A stretch of 21,043 bases of DNA from Bacillota bacterium (lineage in GTDB: Bacteria; Bacillota; Clostridia; Acetivibrionales; DSM-1351), in assembly GCA_023397905.1 (NCBI GenBank), contig JAEWSZ010000124.1, positions 1-21,043 on the forward strand, read 5' to 3'. The translations under genes and the position numbers were made by a program. The notes below the pieces were generated by a model. The model saw only the letters and a program-made list of their open reading frames with translations, was not told the origin of the DNA and searched no databases. Below, in pieces: positions 13,445 to 20,935 of this stretch (positions are counted from its first letter, which is position 1; the number at the start of each line of letters is the position of its first letter).

Positions 13445-13473
13445 TTGACAACCAATGTATGATTGTATACAAT
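13445..13473 (+). promoter_or_regulatory. Promoter of the citrate synthase/aconitase operon
   Basis: A perfect TTGACA (13445-13450), a 17-base spacer and TACAAT (13468-13473), about 97 bases upstream of the TTG start codon. The -10 box is the right half of the palindrome at 13462-13473. Confidence 0.75.
13462..13473. promoter_or_regulatory. GTATAC-core operator, probably for the operon's GntR regulator
   Basis: ATTGTATACAAT is a perfect 12-bp palindrome overlapping the -10 box. GT-N-AC-type palindromes of this kind are typical of FadR-subfamily (FCD) GntR proteins, and such a regulator is the third gene of this operon (17069). Repression relieved by a ligand is the likely mode. The link is inferred. 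Confidence 0.6.
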
Positions 13474-13502
13474 TATACACATATACATAAGGCGCCTTTA
13501 GA

Positions 13503-13533
13503 AGCAGCGACTTGCCATAAGTTGTTGCTTTTA
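13503..13533 (+). promoter_or_regulatory. Leader hairpin with short T-run, possible attenuator
   Basis: AGCAGCGACTT (13503-13513) pairs with AAGTTGTTGCT (13519-13529) using two G-U pairs, followed by TTTTA. It lies between the promoter and the start of the citrate synthase gene. The G-U pairs mean that it is a better helix as RNA from this strand. No known riboswitch or T-box element was seen. Confidence 0.4.
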
Positions 13534-13569
13534 ATATAAAGTTTAAAATATTTTACAGGGGGTTTCACA

Positions 13570-14946
13570 TTGATCGAGTTTAATAAAAAGTCCAATACAT
13601 TGGAACAGACCCAGTACAGATATTCTCTTCAGGACGTGGCCGAACCCAATCTGTACAGGGAGATCTACAGCTATGACGAAGTGCCAAAGTGCGCGTTCAA
13701 TCACCGCAGGGTTCCCATGAATCCGGCCGACGAAATATGGATCACCGACACTACATTCAGGGACGGCCAGCAGTCAAGAGCTCCGTATACCGTCGAGCAG
13801 ATAGTTACGCTGTTTGACTATCTGCACCGGCTGGGAGGACCGAATGGAATTATCAGGCAGACTGAGTTTTTCCTTTACAGCGACAAGGACAAGGAGGCCG
13901 TCTATAAATGTATGGAGAGAGGATACGATTTCCCCGAGATAACCAGCTGGATCAGAGCTTCAAAAAGTGATTTCAAGCTGGCAAAGGACATGGGAATGAA
14001 GGAAACCGGCTTTCTGGTCAGCTGTTCCGACTACCATATATTCAACAAACTGAAAAAAACCAGAAAACAGGCAATGGACGGCTATCTCAGCGTTATAAAG
14101 GAAGCTCTCGAAGTGGGTATCAGGCCCAGATGCCATCTGGAGGATATAACAAGAGCCGATTTTTACGGGTTTGTGGTTCCTTTTGCCTTGGAGCTGAGAA
14201 AGCTCATGGATGAAAGCGGTGTTCCCATAAAGCTGAGGGCTTGCGATACAATGGGCTACGGCGTTTCATATCCTGGAGCGGCACTGCCCAGAAGCGTAGG
14301 CGGCATAATATACGGTCTGAGGCACCATGCGGGTTTCCCCGGCGAGCTCATCGAATGGCATGGGCATAATGATTTTTATAAGGCTGTCTGTAATTCCGCC
14401 ACCGCCTGGCTGTACGGCTGTTCATCGGTAAACTGCTCGCTTCTGGGTATCGGGGAGCGCACCGGAAATACTCCTCTGGAGGGCATGATTTTTGAGTATG
14501 CCTCACTCAGGGGAACGACAGACGGAATGGATACCACCGTTATAACGGAAATCGCCGAGTACTATGAAAAGGAACTTGACTATGAAATACCGCCGAGAAC
14601 GCCATTTGTGGGGAGAAGCTTCAATGTGACACAGGCTGGGATCCATGCGGACGGATTGATGAAGGATGAGGAAATATACAACATCTTCAATACGGATAAG
14701 CTGCTGAACAGGCCTATCGGAGTGGCTATAACACAGACCTCCGGCCTTGCGGGCATTGCACTCTGGATCAACAACTATTTCCACCTGTCCGGTGAACGGC
14801 AGATCGACAAGAAGGATGCGAGAGTGGGAATCATCAAGGAATGGATAGACGGGCAGTACCAGACCGGCAGAAATACCTCCATAAGCGATAAGGAAATGCT
14901 TAAGGGAATACAGAAACTGGCGCCGGATATAATACCTGTAAAATAA
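13570..14946 (+). CDS. Re-type citrate synthase (homocitrate/isopropylmalate synthase-like)
   Basis: This 458-residue enzyme has an HMGL-like TIM barrel. DTTFRDGQQSRAPY (60-73) carries the metal-binding Asp60 and the Arg64 region, HGHND (264-268) supplies metal-ligand histidines, and GERTGN (295-300) is conserved in the family. Overall sequence style (LHRLGGPNGIIRQTEFFLYS) and the aconitase gene directly downstream point to Re-citrate synthase, which condenses oxaloacetate and acetyl-CoA in clostridia that lack the usual Si-enzyme. A homocitrate or isopropylmalate synthase is the alternative. The start is TTG at 13570 with GGGGG seven bases upstream. Transcription is from the promoter at 13445, probably repressed by the GntR protein at 17069. 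Confidence 0.8.
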   Translation: MIEFNKKSNTLEQTQYRYSLQDVAEPNLYREIYSYDEVPKCAFNHRRVPMNPADEIWITDTTFRDGQQSRAPYTVEQIVTLFDYLHRLGGPNGIIRQTEFFLYSDKDKEAVYKCMERGYDFPEITSWIRASKSDFKLAKDMGMKETGFLVSCSDYHIFNKLKKTRKQAMDGYLSVIKEALEVGIRPRCHLEDITRADFYGFVVPFALELRKLMDESGVPIKLRACDTMGYGVSYPGAALPRSVGGIIYGLRHHAGFPGELIEWHGHNDFYKAVCNSATAWLYGCSSVNCSLLGIGERTGNTPLEGMIFEYASLRGTTDGMDTTVITEIAEYYEKELDYEIPPRTPFVGRSFNVTQAGIHADGLMKDEEIYNIFNTDKLLNRPIGVAITQTSGLAGIALWINNYFHLSGERQIDKKDARVGIIKEWIDGQYQTGRNTSISDKEMLKGIQKLAPDIIPVK

Positions 14947-15027
14947 GATTGATAAATGGTATTATAGTTTTTAATAAAAGAGGTTATTAATTTAATCAAA
15001 AATATATTTTTGGAGGTCATTAAAGTA

Positions 15028-16956
15028 ATGGGTTTAAACTTAACACAGAAAATAATAAAAAATCATCTGGTCAGCGGAGAAATGACGGCAGGCAGCGAAA
15101 TATCCATAAGAATCGATCAGACGCTGACTCAGGATTCCACCGGTACCATGGCATATCTCCAGTTTGAGGCCATAGGAATGCCCAGGGTAAAGACCAAAAA
15201 GTCGGTGGCCTACATAGATCACAATACCTTGCAGGCCGGTTTTGAAAATGCGGATGACCATAAATATATACAGACCGTGGCGTCAAAGCACGGCATTTAT
15301 TTCTCGAAGCCCGGCAACGGCATATGCCATCAGGTTCAGCTGGAACGTTTCGGAGTGCCGGGAATGACTCTGCTGGGGTCCGACAGCCACACTCCCACAG
15401 GGGGCGGAATCGGAATGCTGGCAATCGGAGCGGGCGGTCTTGACGTTGCTGTGGCAATGGGCGGAGGGCCGTACTACCTGACCATGCCCAAAGTCTGTAA
15501 TGTGGAGCTCAAGGGAAAGCTGAACCCCTGGTCCACAGCAAAGGATATCATCCTTGAGGTACTGAGGATACTGACCGTTAAAGGCGGAGTGGGAAAGGTC
15601 ATTGAATATACCGGCGAGGGCATCAAAACCCTTACGGTTCCCGAAAGAGCCACTATCACAAATATGGGTGCGGAGCTGGGAGCCACAACATCCGTATTCC
15701 CTAGTGACGATATTGCACTGGCTTTCCTGAAAGCCCAGGGCAGGGCGGAGGACTGGACGGAATTGCTGCCGGACGGCGATGCGGGCTATGAGGAACATAT
15801 AGTAATAGACCTGTCAACCCTGGAACCCATGGCCGCAAAGCCCCACAGCCCTGACAATGTTGAAAAGATTTCATCCATAGGTAAAATCAAGGTTGACCAG
15901 GTTGCCATCGGGAGCTGCACAAACTCATCATATATGGATATGATGAAGGTTGCGGCCATATTAAAGGGAAAGACCATCAACCCCAATGTGAGTCTGGTAA
16001 TAGCTCCGGGCTCAAAACAGGTGCTCACCATGCTGGCTCAAAACGGAGCGCTGGCTCATATGGTTTCGGCAGGAGCAAGAATACTCGAGTCCGCCTGCGG
16101 GCCGTGCATAGGTATGGGCCAGGCGCCCTGCACCGATGCCGTGTCCCTGAGGACCTTCAACAGAAATTTTGAGGGCAGAAGCGGAACGACATCCGCAAAG
16201 GTTTATCTTGTAAGCCCTGAGGTTGCGGCAGCCAGCGCGCTTACAGGCGTGCTGACAGATCCAAGGGAGCTGGGCGAAGCGCCTGAAATAGAGATGCCCC
16301 AGCAGTTCGTAATAAATGACAATCTTGTCATAGCTCCCGCGCCGGAGGGAAACAGCGTGGAAGTTGTAAGAGGCCCGAATATCAAACCGTTCCCGGTGAA
16401 CAAGGCTTTGAGCGGGAAGGTTGCGGGAAAAGCTCTGATAAAGGTTGGAGATAATATTACCACCGACCATATCATGCCTTCAAATGCAAAGCTGCTTCCA
16501 TTCAGATCAAATGTGCCGTATCTTGCCGAATTCTGCCTGACACCCTGCGATGCTGAATTCCCGGCAAGGGCCAAAGCAAACGGAGGCGGATTTATAATAG
16601 GAGGCTCCAACTACGGCCAGGGTTCCAGCCGTGAGCATGCCGCTCTGGCACCATTGCAGCTGGGGATCAAGGGAGTTATAGCAAAATCCTTTGCAAGAAT
16701 CCATATGGCGAACCTTATAAATTCAGGGATTATCCCCATGACTTTTGCAAATGAGGCAGATTATGATGCCATAGACATGAATGACGAACTGGAAATAGAC
16801 AATGCTATTGAGCAGGTGAAAAATGCCGATACTATAGTTGTAAAAAATATTACAAAGAAAACCGAATTTACCGTAAAAGTGTCGCTGTCTGACAGGCAGG
16901 TTCAGATGGTACTGGCAGGTGGACTCCTGAATTATACAAAGGTAAACAACGGTTAA
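15028..16956 (+). CDS. acn: Aconitate hydratase
   Basis: This 642-residue aconitase is 81 bases downstream of the Re-citrate synthase and converts citrate to isocitrate. Visible landmarks are GSDSHTPTGGGIGM (117-130) and the three 4Fe-4S ligands Cys297 (GSCTNSS), Cys357 and Cys360 (SACGPCIGMG). The swivel-domain signature GGSNYGQGSSREHAAL lies near residue 540. The length fits the short mitochondrial-like/clostridial type rather than the 890-residue AcnA. An in-frame TTG at 15010 is rejected because GGAGG (15012-15016) lies downstream of it and serves the ATG at 15028. Isocitrate dehydrogenase is not in the window, so the pathway to 2-oxoglutarate is completed elsewhere. Confidence 0.93.
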   Translation: MGLNLTQKIIKNHLVSGEMTAGSEISIRIDQTLTQDSTGTMAYLQFEAIGMPRVKTKKSVAYIDHNTLQAGFENADDHKYIQTVASKHGIYFSKPGNGICHQVQLERFGVPGMTLLGSDSHTPTGGGIGMLAIGAGGLDVAVAMGGGPYYLTMPKVCNVELKGKLNPWSTAKDIILEVLRILTVKGGVGKVIEYTGEGIKTLTVPERATITNMGAELGATTSVFPSDDIALAFLKAQGRAEDWTELLPDGDAGYEEHIVIDLSTLEPMAAKPHSPDNVEKISSIGKIKVDQVAIGSCTNSSYMDMMKVAAILKGKTINPNVSLVIAPGSKQVLTMLAQNGALAHMVSAGARILESACGPCIGMGQAPCTDAVSLRTFNRNFEGRSGTTSAKVYLVSPEVAAASALTGVLTDPRELGEAPEIEMPQQFVINDNLVIAPAPEGNSVEVVRGPNIKPFPVNKALSGKVAGKALIKVGDNITTDHIMPSNAKLLPFRSNVPYLAEFCLTPCDAEFPARAKANGGGFIIGGSNYGQGSSREHAALAPLQLGIKGVIAKSFARIHMANLINSGIIPMTFANEADYDAIDMNDELEIDNAIEQVKNADTIVVKNITKKTEFTVKVSLSDRQVQMVLAGGLLNYTKVNNG

Positions 16957-16966
16957 GATATTATAT

Positions 16967-17008
16967 AAACCTTGGACCGGTTATGGACCACATCCGGAGC
17001 CATGGTTT
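16967..17008 (+). terminator. Imperfect hairpin after aconitase, possible partial terminator
   Basis: AAACCTTGG (16967-16975) pairs with CCATGGTTT (17000-17008) with one mismatch, and CCGG pairs inside it. It ends in TTTTA. It may reduce expression of the downstream regulator relative to the enzymes. Confidence 0.4.
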
Positions 17009-17068
17009 TACAGATTATTTATATTTATAATTTTATGGCGTGAATAGCACGCAGATAGGGATGCAGAA

Positions 17069-17740
17069 ATGTCAAAGCTGGAATATGACGAAAATGAAAG
17101 CCTCGTGAACTCTCTGAGAGGCAAGGTTTTCAATCAGCTTCGCAAACAAATATTGACAGGCGCTTATAAGCCGGGAGAAAGCCTTATAGAATTGAGGCTT
17201 TCAGAGGAACTGGGAGTGAGCAGGACGCCTGTAAGAGAGGCTCTGAGGCAGCTGGAGCTGGAAGGGCTTATTGTGTCCATACCAAACAAAGGGGTTATAG
17301 TAAAAGGTGTAACCGATCAGGATGTGGAGGATATTTTCACCATAAGAACAATGATAGAGGGGCTTGCAGCCAGATGGGCCGCTGAAAAAATAACTGAGGA
17401 TGAGATAGTTGAGCTTCAGGAAGCCCTTGATTTTGAAGAGTTCTATACCATGAAGAACGATTCGCACCACCTGATGACCTATGACTCCAGATTTCATGAC
17501 ATAATATTCAAGGCAAGCAAAAGCAGGCCGCTTATGCATATGCTGAGTACGTTCCATTTTTATACACAAAATGCCAGGGACAGTTCCTTCCAGAGGCCGG
17601 GCAGGCCTGTAAAAGCCCTTGAGGAGCACAGGGCAATATTTGAGGCAATCAGAAGCAAGGATGCAGAGAGGGCGGAGAAGCTCACGGTCCAGCATATCAA
17701 GAATGCCAGCAAGATTTTCGAAGAAAAAATAGATAAATAA
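17069..17740 (+). CDS. GntR-family regulator, FadR subfamily with FCD ligand domain
   Basis: This 223-residue protein has an N-terminal winged HTH: KVFNQLRKQILTGAYKPGES, then LSEELGVSRTPVREALRQLE (about 44-63). A C-terminal FCD all-helical domain (about 85-220) carries the metal-binding set Asp139/His143 (YDSRFHDII), His187 (EEHRAIFEAI) and His209 (QHIKNA). Members with this site often bind carboxylic acids such as citrate through the metal. Being last in an operon with citrate synthase and aconitase, it probably senses citrate or a related acid and acts at the ATTGTATACAAT site. AGGGAT serves as ribosome binding site. A small hairpin, GCGTG-N5-CACGC (17038-17052), lies just upstream. Confidence 0.88.
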   Translation: MSKLEYDENESLVNSLRGKVFNQLRKQILTGAYKPGESLIELRLSEELGVSRTPVREALRQLELEGLIVSIPNKGVIVKGVTDQDVEDIFTIRTMIEGLAARWAAEKITEDEIVELQEALDFEEFYTMKNDSHHLMTYDSRFHDIIFKASKSRPLMHMLSTFHFYTQNARDSSFQRPGRPVKALEEHRAIFEAIRSKDAERAEKLTVQHIKNASKIFEEKIDK

Positions 17741-17824
17741 GAAATTAAAAAAGATTAAGCAAAAAATAAACAACTGACAGAAAGCAAAAGAACAATAAAA
17801 GAATTAATGAAATATCAGTATTTG

Positions 17825-17865
17825 CAGCCACAGAAGAAATAGGTTTTCTTTTGTGGTTGTTTTTA
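17825..17865 (+). terminator. Terminator of the citrate operon
   Basis: A stem of about 15 bp runs from CAGCCACA (17825-17832) to TGTGGTTG (17852-17859), with G-U pairs and a TAGG loop, followed by six T. Confidence 0.85.
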
Positions 17866-17874
17866 AAACATAAA

Positions 17875-17929
17875 GTAAGGTTAACTTGACATGGTAATTT
17901 CAAGATGTTATTATATGCGTAAGGTTAAC
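17875..17929. promoter_or_regulatory. Promoter of the xre-def unit flanked by 11-bp direct repeats
   Basis: TTGACA (17886-17891), a 17-base spacer and TATTAT (17909-17914) form a strong promoter. GTAAGGTTAAC occurs at 17875-17885 and again at 17919-17929, exactly 44 bases apart (about four helical turns) and flanking the promoter. The likely binder is the Xre protein encoded next, giving autoregulation. This is inferred. Confidence 0.65.
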
Positions 17930-18017
17930 ATTACAAAGGCTGCGCAGGTTTAAAAGCTTTAAACTGAAGAACTTTGGGACCGGTAAAGTTGACTGCGTAT
18001 AAAGTATGGAGGGAAAA

Positions 18018-18260
18018 ATGAAAAACAGGATAAGAGAACTCCGGGAGGAAACCGGTCTGACCCAGGAACAGCTGGGAGAGCTCGTAGGAGTGTCAAGGCA
18101 GGCCATCAATGCCATAGAGACTGAGAAGTACGAGCCGTCGATCTGGTTGGCTTATGATATCTGCAAGGTATTTCAAAGCCCAATCGAAGAGGTTTTCAAT
18201 TTTGAGGAAAGTGAAAGGAAATCCCGGGCCCAGAGCAGCAGAGGGGTTAAAGGTGAGTAA
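18018..18260 (+). CDS. Small Xre/Cro-type helix-turn-helix regulator
   Basis: This 80-residue protein starts MKNRIRELREETGLTQEQLG and continues VSRQAINAIETEKYEPSIWLAY, the single-domain HTH-3 fold widespread in Firmicutes (YozG/YgzD-like). The C-terminus is polar. An ATG at 18006 is in frame, but GGAGGG (18008-18013) lies between the two and serves the ATG at 18018. Its stop codon is two bases from the deformylase start, and that gene's ribosome binding site (AAAGGTGAG) lies inside this one, so the two are translationally linked. Direct repeats around the promoter suggest autoregulation. Confidence 0.87.
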   Translation: MKNRIRELREETGLTQEQLGELVGVSRQAINAIETEKYEPSIWLAYDICKVFQSPIEEVFNFEESERKSRAQSSRGVKGE

Positions 18261-18262
18261 TA

Positions 18263-18715
18263 ATGGCTGTCCGGCAGATAAGAATGTTTGACGACGAGAT
18301 ACTGCGAAAGAAGAGCAGGCCGGTGGAGGCTGTAACAGACGAGATAAGAAAACTACTGGAGGACATGGCCGATACCATGTACAATACTGAAAACGGGGCG
18401 GGTCTGGCGGCTCCTCAGGTAGGTATTCTAAAAAGGCTCGTAGTAATGGATATGGGGCAGGGGCTTCTAAAATTGGTCAATCCTGTTATAATTGAACGGG
18501 AAGGTATCCAGGAGGAGGTCGAAGGCTGTCTGAGCATTCCGAATGTCCTGGGAAGGCTGAAAAGACCTGCCAAGGTCACAGTACAAGCGCTGGATGAAAA
18601 CGGCGGAGAAATTGTTTTAAGCGGCACCGGCGATCTGGCAAAATGCTTCTACCACGAGATAGACCATCTGGATGGCATACTTTTTACGGATTTGGCGACT
18701 GAGCTTATAAGGTAG
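18263..18715 (+). CDS. def: Peptide deformylase
   Basis: This 150-residue metalloenzyme removes the formyl group from nascent proteins. All three family motifs are intact: GAGLAAPQVG (45-54), EGCLS (87-91, metal ligand Cys89) and HEIDH (131-135, two histidine ligands and the catalytic glutamate). The length is typical of the short clostridial type. It is separated from fmt and other translation genes and instead follows an Xre regulator with a two-base gap, so it is probably a second, specially regulated copy. That cannot be confirmed from this window. Confidence 0.93.
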   Translation: MAVRQIRMFDDEILRKKSRPVEAVTDEIRKLLEDMADTMYNTENGAGLAAPQVGILKRLVVMDMGQGLLKLVNPVIIEREGIQEEVEGCLSIPNVLGRLKRPAKVTVQALDENGGEIVLSGTGDLAKCFYHEIDHLDGILFTDLATELIR

Positions 18716-18788
18716 TGTGTTGAAGCGCCAAGGCCGTTTCGGGCAAGTTATTACAATTTAATACGTTATAATTGATAAAGGAAAAATT

Positions 18789-20087
18789 ATGGAAAAATCA
18801 GAAAACAATCAAAAAAAATTACGGTTCCACGCGGAAGTATTTGACAAAACGCAGTTTCTTTTTCAGGAATACAACGACCATCAGGTCCGTGCGGTAATAT
18901 ATTTCGATGGAATGGCAGAGCGGGAGCTCCTTGAAAAGGCCGTCCGCTGTTCGGCAGATTTTCTTCCGATCCTGGGCAGCCGTTTTGTTCCTGATAAGAT
19001 CCGCCCCTATTGGGAGAGTATTGATGAGGCAGGTTATCAGAATTTAATTTCTTTTACAGATATGGGCAACAAGGAGCCAGAGAACGAAATACAGGCTTTT
19101 ATCACCGGCAAAACGGATGAATGCACAGGCGCGCAGCTGATGGTGAAAAACATAAGGGCAATGGGCAGAGATACATTGTGTATTGTCATGAACCATATGA
19201 TATGTGACGGAGCCGGTTTTAAACAGTATATCTACCTGCTGGGGGAAATCTACACGAAGCTGCAGGACGGTACATATGAAGAGTTTCGCTATTACAGCGG
19301 GAGCCGCAGCGAACGGCAGATCTACCGGCATTTCTCACTTTTTGAAAAGTTGAAAGTTTCTTTGCTTCCGAATGAATCCACAAAGAACAGGAATACGGTG
19401 CGTTTTCCTCTCTGCGATGAACACACCGGGCAGAGGCCGGTCATTTCGACGCATAAGCTTTCCAGGGAACGGTTTGAAAGGCTTAAAGCGTATGGGAAAA
19501 ATTATTCCGTCACCATAAATGACATTGTTCTGGCGGCATATTTCCGCGCTCTTAACCAAATGCTGGATCACGAGCAGTGTGAGGTGCTTACGATTCCATG
19601 CATGGTAGATCTGAGACGTTATCTGCCGGACAGGAAGGCGGAGGGAATCTGCAACCTCACTTCCATGATTGCCTGCCATATCGGTGCAACAGAAGGAGAA
19701 AGCTTCCGGGAGACAGTTTCAAAAGTAAGTGAGGCAATGAGCCGCAGAAAGAACGGATATCCGGGCCTTAACGGTCTATCCCTGCTGAAGCTTGCTTATA
19801 AATTGCCTTTTGCCTTCTCCCAGCGTATTTTAAAAAAGCACTATGCAAATCCAATGATAGGGCTCACAAACATTGGTATACTCGATTCAAACAGGCTTGT
19901 TTTCGGGAGTGTGCCGGTCAGAGATGCCTATGTGGCGGCTTCTGTCAAATATACGCCATATTTTCAGATGGGGCTTACTACCTATAAGGATTCCATAACA
20001 TTTACCGTGAGCCAGTATTGCACGGAAAGTGACCGTGAGACCATTCAACGGTTTTTTTCACTGCTGGACCAGGAATTGAGCATATAA
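18789..20087 (+). CDS. Stand-alone condensation-domain-like acyltransferase
   Basis: This 432-residue protein has the two-lobed chloramphenicol-acetyltransferase-like fold shared by NRPS condensation domains, PapA acyltransferases and alcohol acetyltransferases. The active-site motif appears as MNHMICDGAGF, with His136, Asp140 and Gly141. The usual first histidine of HHxxxDG is Asn135. A latch-like conserved region follows (VTINDIVLAAYFRAL, then PCMVDLRRYLP). The N-terminus resembles the condensation/AATase start (FDKTQFLF). There is no adenylation or carrier domain, so it probably transfers an acyl group to a free acceptor. AAAGGA lies eight bases before the ATG. It starts 73 bases after def and may be co-transcribed. 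A weak TATAAT is at 18767-18772. Confidence 0.75.
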   Translation: MEKSENNQKKLRFHAEVFDKTQFLFQEYNDHQVRAVIYFDGMAERELLEKAVRCSADFLPILGSRFVPDKIRPYWESIDEAGYQNLISFTDMGNKEPENEIQAFITGKTDECTGAQLMVKNIRAMGRDTLCIVMNHMICDGAGFKQYIYLLGEIYTKLQDGTYEEFRYYSGSRSERQIYRHFSLFEKLKVSLLPNESTKNRNTVRFPLCDEHTGQRPVISTHKLSRERFERLKAYGKNYSVTINDIVLAAYFRALNQMLDHEQCEVLTIPCMVDLRRYLPDRKAEGICNLTSMIACHIGATEGESFRETVSKVSEAMSRRKNGYPGLNGLSLLKLAYKLPFAFSQRILKKHYANPMIGLTNIGILDSNRLVFGSVPVRDAYVAASVKYTPYFQMGLTTYKDSITFTVSQYCTESDRETIQRFFSLLDQELSI

Positions 20088-20147
20088 GAGGCTGTTGCAA
20101 AACAAATTCAATAGCTTCGTCTTAGCTCTCTCTTGTGCCGGTTATAC

Positions 20148-20726
20148 TTATTTTTCCGCAAAATATTCACTGGCTAAAACGCTGTAAATTGACGCATCAA
20201 CAATTCCCTTATTGCTGAAATCGGCTTGTCTTAGGGTTCCCTCATATTTCAAGCCGCACTTGATCATAACTTTTCCTGAATTGGGATTGTTGGGGTCGTG
20301 CTGTGATTCAATACGATTTACTTTTACCTGATTAAAAAGAAAAGAGATAATTCCGGAAAACGCTTCGCTTGTGATACCTTGATTCCACCACCTGCTTCCG
20401 ATGCAATAGCCGATATGCACTATATTTAATCTCTCATTTTGATCAACAACACTGATTGTACCGATAGGCTCATCACAATATTCTTTGAGTACGATTGCCC
20501 ATTGATAAAAATCTTTATTCTTGTATAAGTTTATCCACTCTTTCAAAATACTTTCTGTTACTTCAATTGACTTGTGAGTGGGCCATCTTAGAAACTTCGT
20601 AACTTTTTCATCATTTGTCCAATTATTAAACGCTGCCAAAGCATCTCTTTCTGTAAAACGTCTCAGCAGTAGCCTTTTTGTTTCAATTTTGACCGTGCCC
20701 ATGTGATTCATAGCTTCAGCCCCCAT
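20148..20726 (-). CDS. GNAT acetyltransferase, RimJ/RimL type
   Basis: This 192-residue N-acetyltransferase begins the domain with VKIETKRLLLRRFTERDA and continues through WAIVLKEYCDEPIGTISVVD and IGYCIGSRWWNQGITSEAF, where the R/Q-x-x-G-x-(G/A)-type acetyl-CoA loop is represented by RWWNQGITSEA, to NPNSGKVMIKCGLKYEGTLR. This is the RimJ/RimL (Acetyltransf_3) layout. Three in-frame ATGs (20726, 20711, 20702) are possible. The one at 20711 has GGGGG eight bases upstream and the last gives the most family-like N-terminus, so the first residues are uncertain. The substrate (ribosomal protein, antibiotic or peptide N-terminus) is not assignable. A cre-like sequence lies upstream. Confidence 0.85.
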   Translation of the reverse strand: MGAEAMNHMGTVKIETKRLLLRRFTERDALAAFNNWTNDEKVTKFLRWPTHKSIEVTESILKEWINLYKNKDFYQWAIVLKEYCDEPIGTISVVDQNERLNIVHIGYCIGSRWWNQGITSEAFSGIISFLFNQVKVNRIESQHDPNNPNSGKVMIKCGLKYEGTLRQADFSNKGIVDASIYSVLASEYFAEK

Positions 20727-20748
20727 TAATTAAAATAATCCCCATTGT

Positions 20749-20762
20749 TAAAAGCGCTTGCA
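20749..20762. promoter_or_regulatory. cre-like (CcpA) site upstream of the acetyltransferase gene
   Basis: TAAAAGCGCTTGCA matches the cre consensus TGWAANCGNTWNCA at all positions but the second. It lies within a larger inverted repeat, CCATTG (20742-20747) and CAATGG (20761-20766), about 25-40 bases before the gene start. Confidence 0.35.
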
Positions 20763-20819
20763 ATGGACCTTTGTGACAACGATACCACATTTTCCGGCAT
20801 AAAGAAAGACATATCTCCC

Positions 20820-20935
20820 CATAGGGGATTCGCCGCATGCATGCGCATGCTGGTGACGTCGCCCACCGCTCGCTAATCAAGGGGCCCCCACAAAGTCATT
20901 CGACTTTGCGGGGAAGAGGAGGAGCGATGGAGCGG
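20820..20935. other. GC-rich island with nested palindromes flanking the intron
   Basis: This stretch is about 60% G+C, well above its surroundings. It contains CCCCATAGGGG (20817-20827, just at its left edge), a GCATGC-rich segment around 20835-20850, GACGTC (20855-20860), and a hairpin CCCCACAAAGTC (20886-20897) with GACTTTGCGGGG (20902-20913). The hairpin pairs fully, with one G-U, only as minus-strand RNA. No gene is recognisable. It probably arrived with, or served as target for, the group II intron. Confidence 0.4.

Noticed and set aside
13246..13488. N-terminal extension of the chemoreceptor frame by 81 residues
   Set aside because: The ATG at 13245 has an ideal GGAGGGAG ribosome binding site and a normal receptor N-terminus. 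The extension overlaps the promoter of the citrate operon and has unusual composition.
15071..16610. Several long frames on the minus strand within the aconitase gene
   Set aside because: They are codon-bias shadows of a well-supported gene, without ribosome binding sites or recognisable domains.
20088..20110. GAGGCTGTTGCAAAAC, resembling the end of some insertion sequences
   Set aside because: Only one end is present, with no inverted partner, target duplication or transposase. It may equally be half of a lost terminator.
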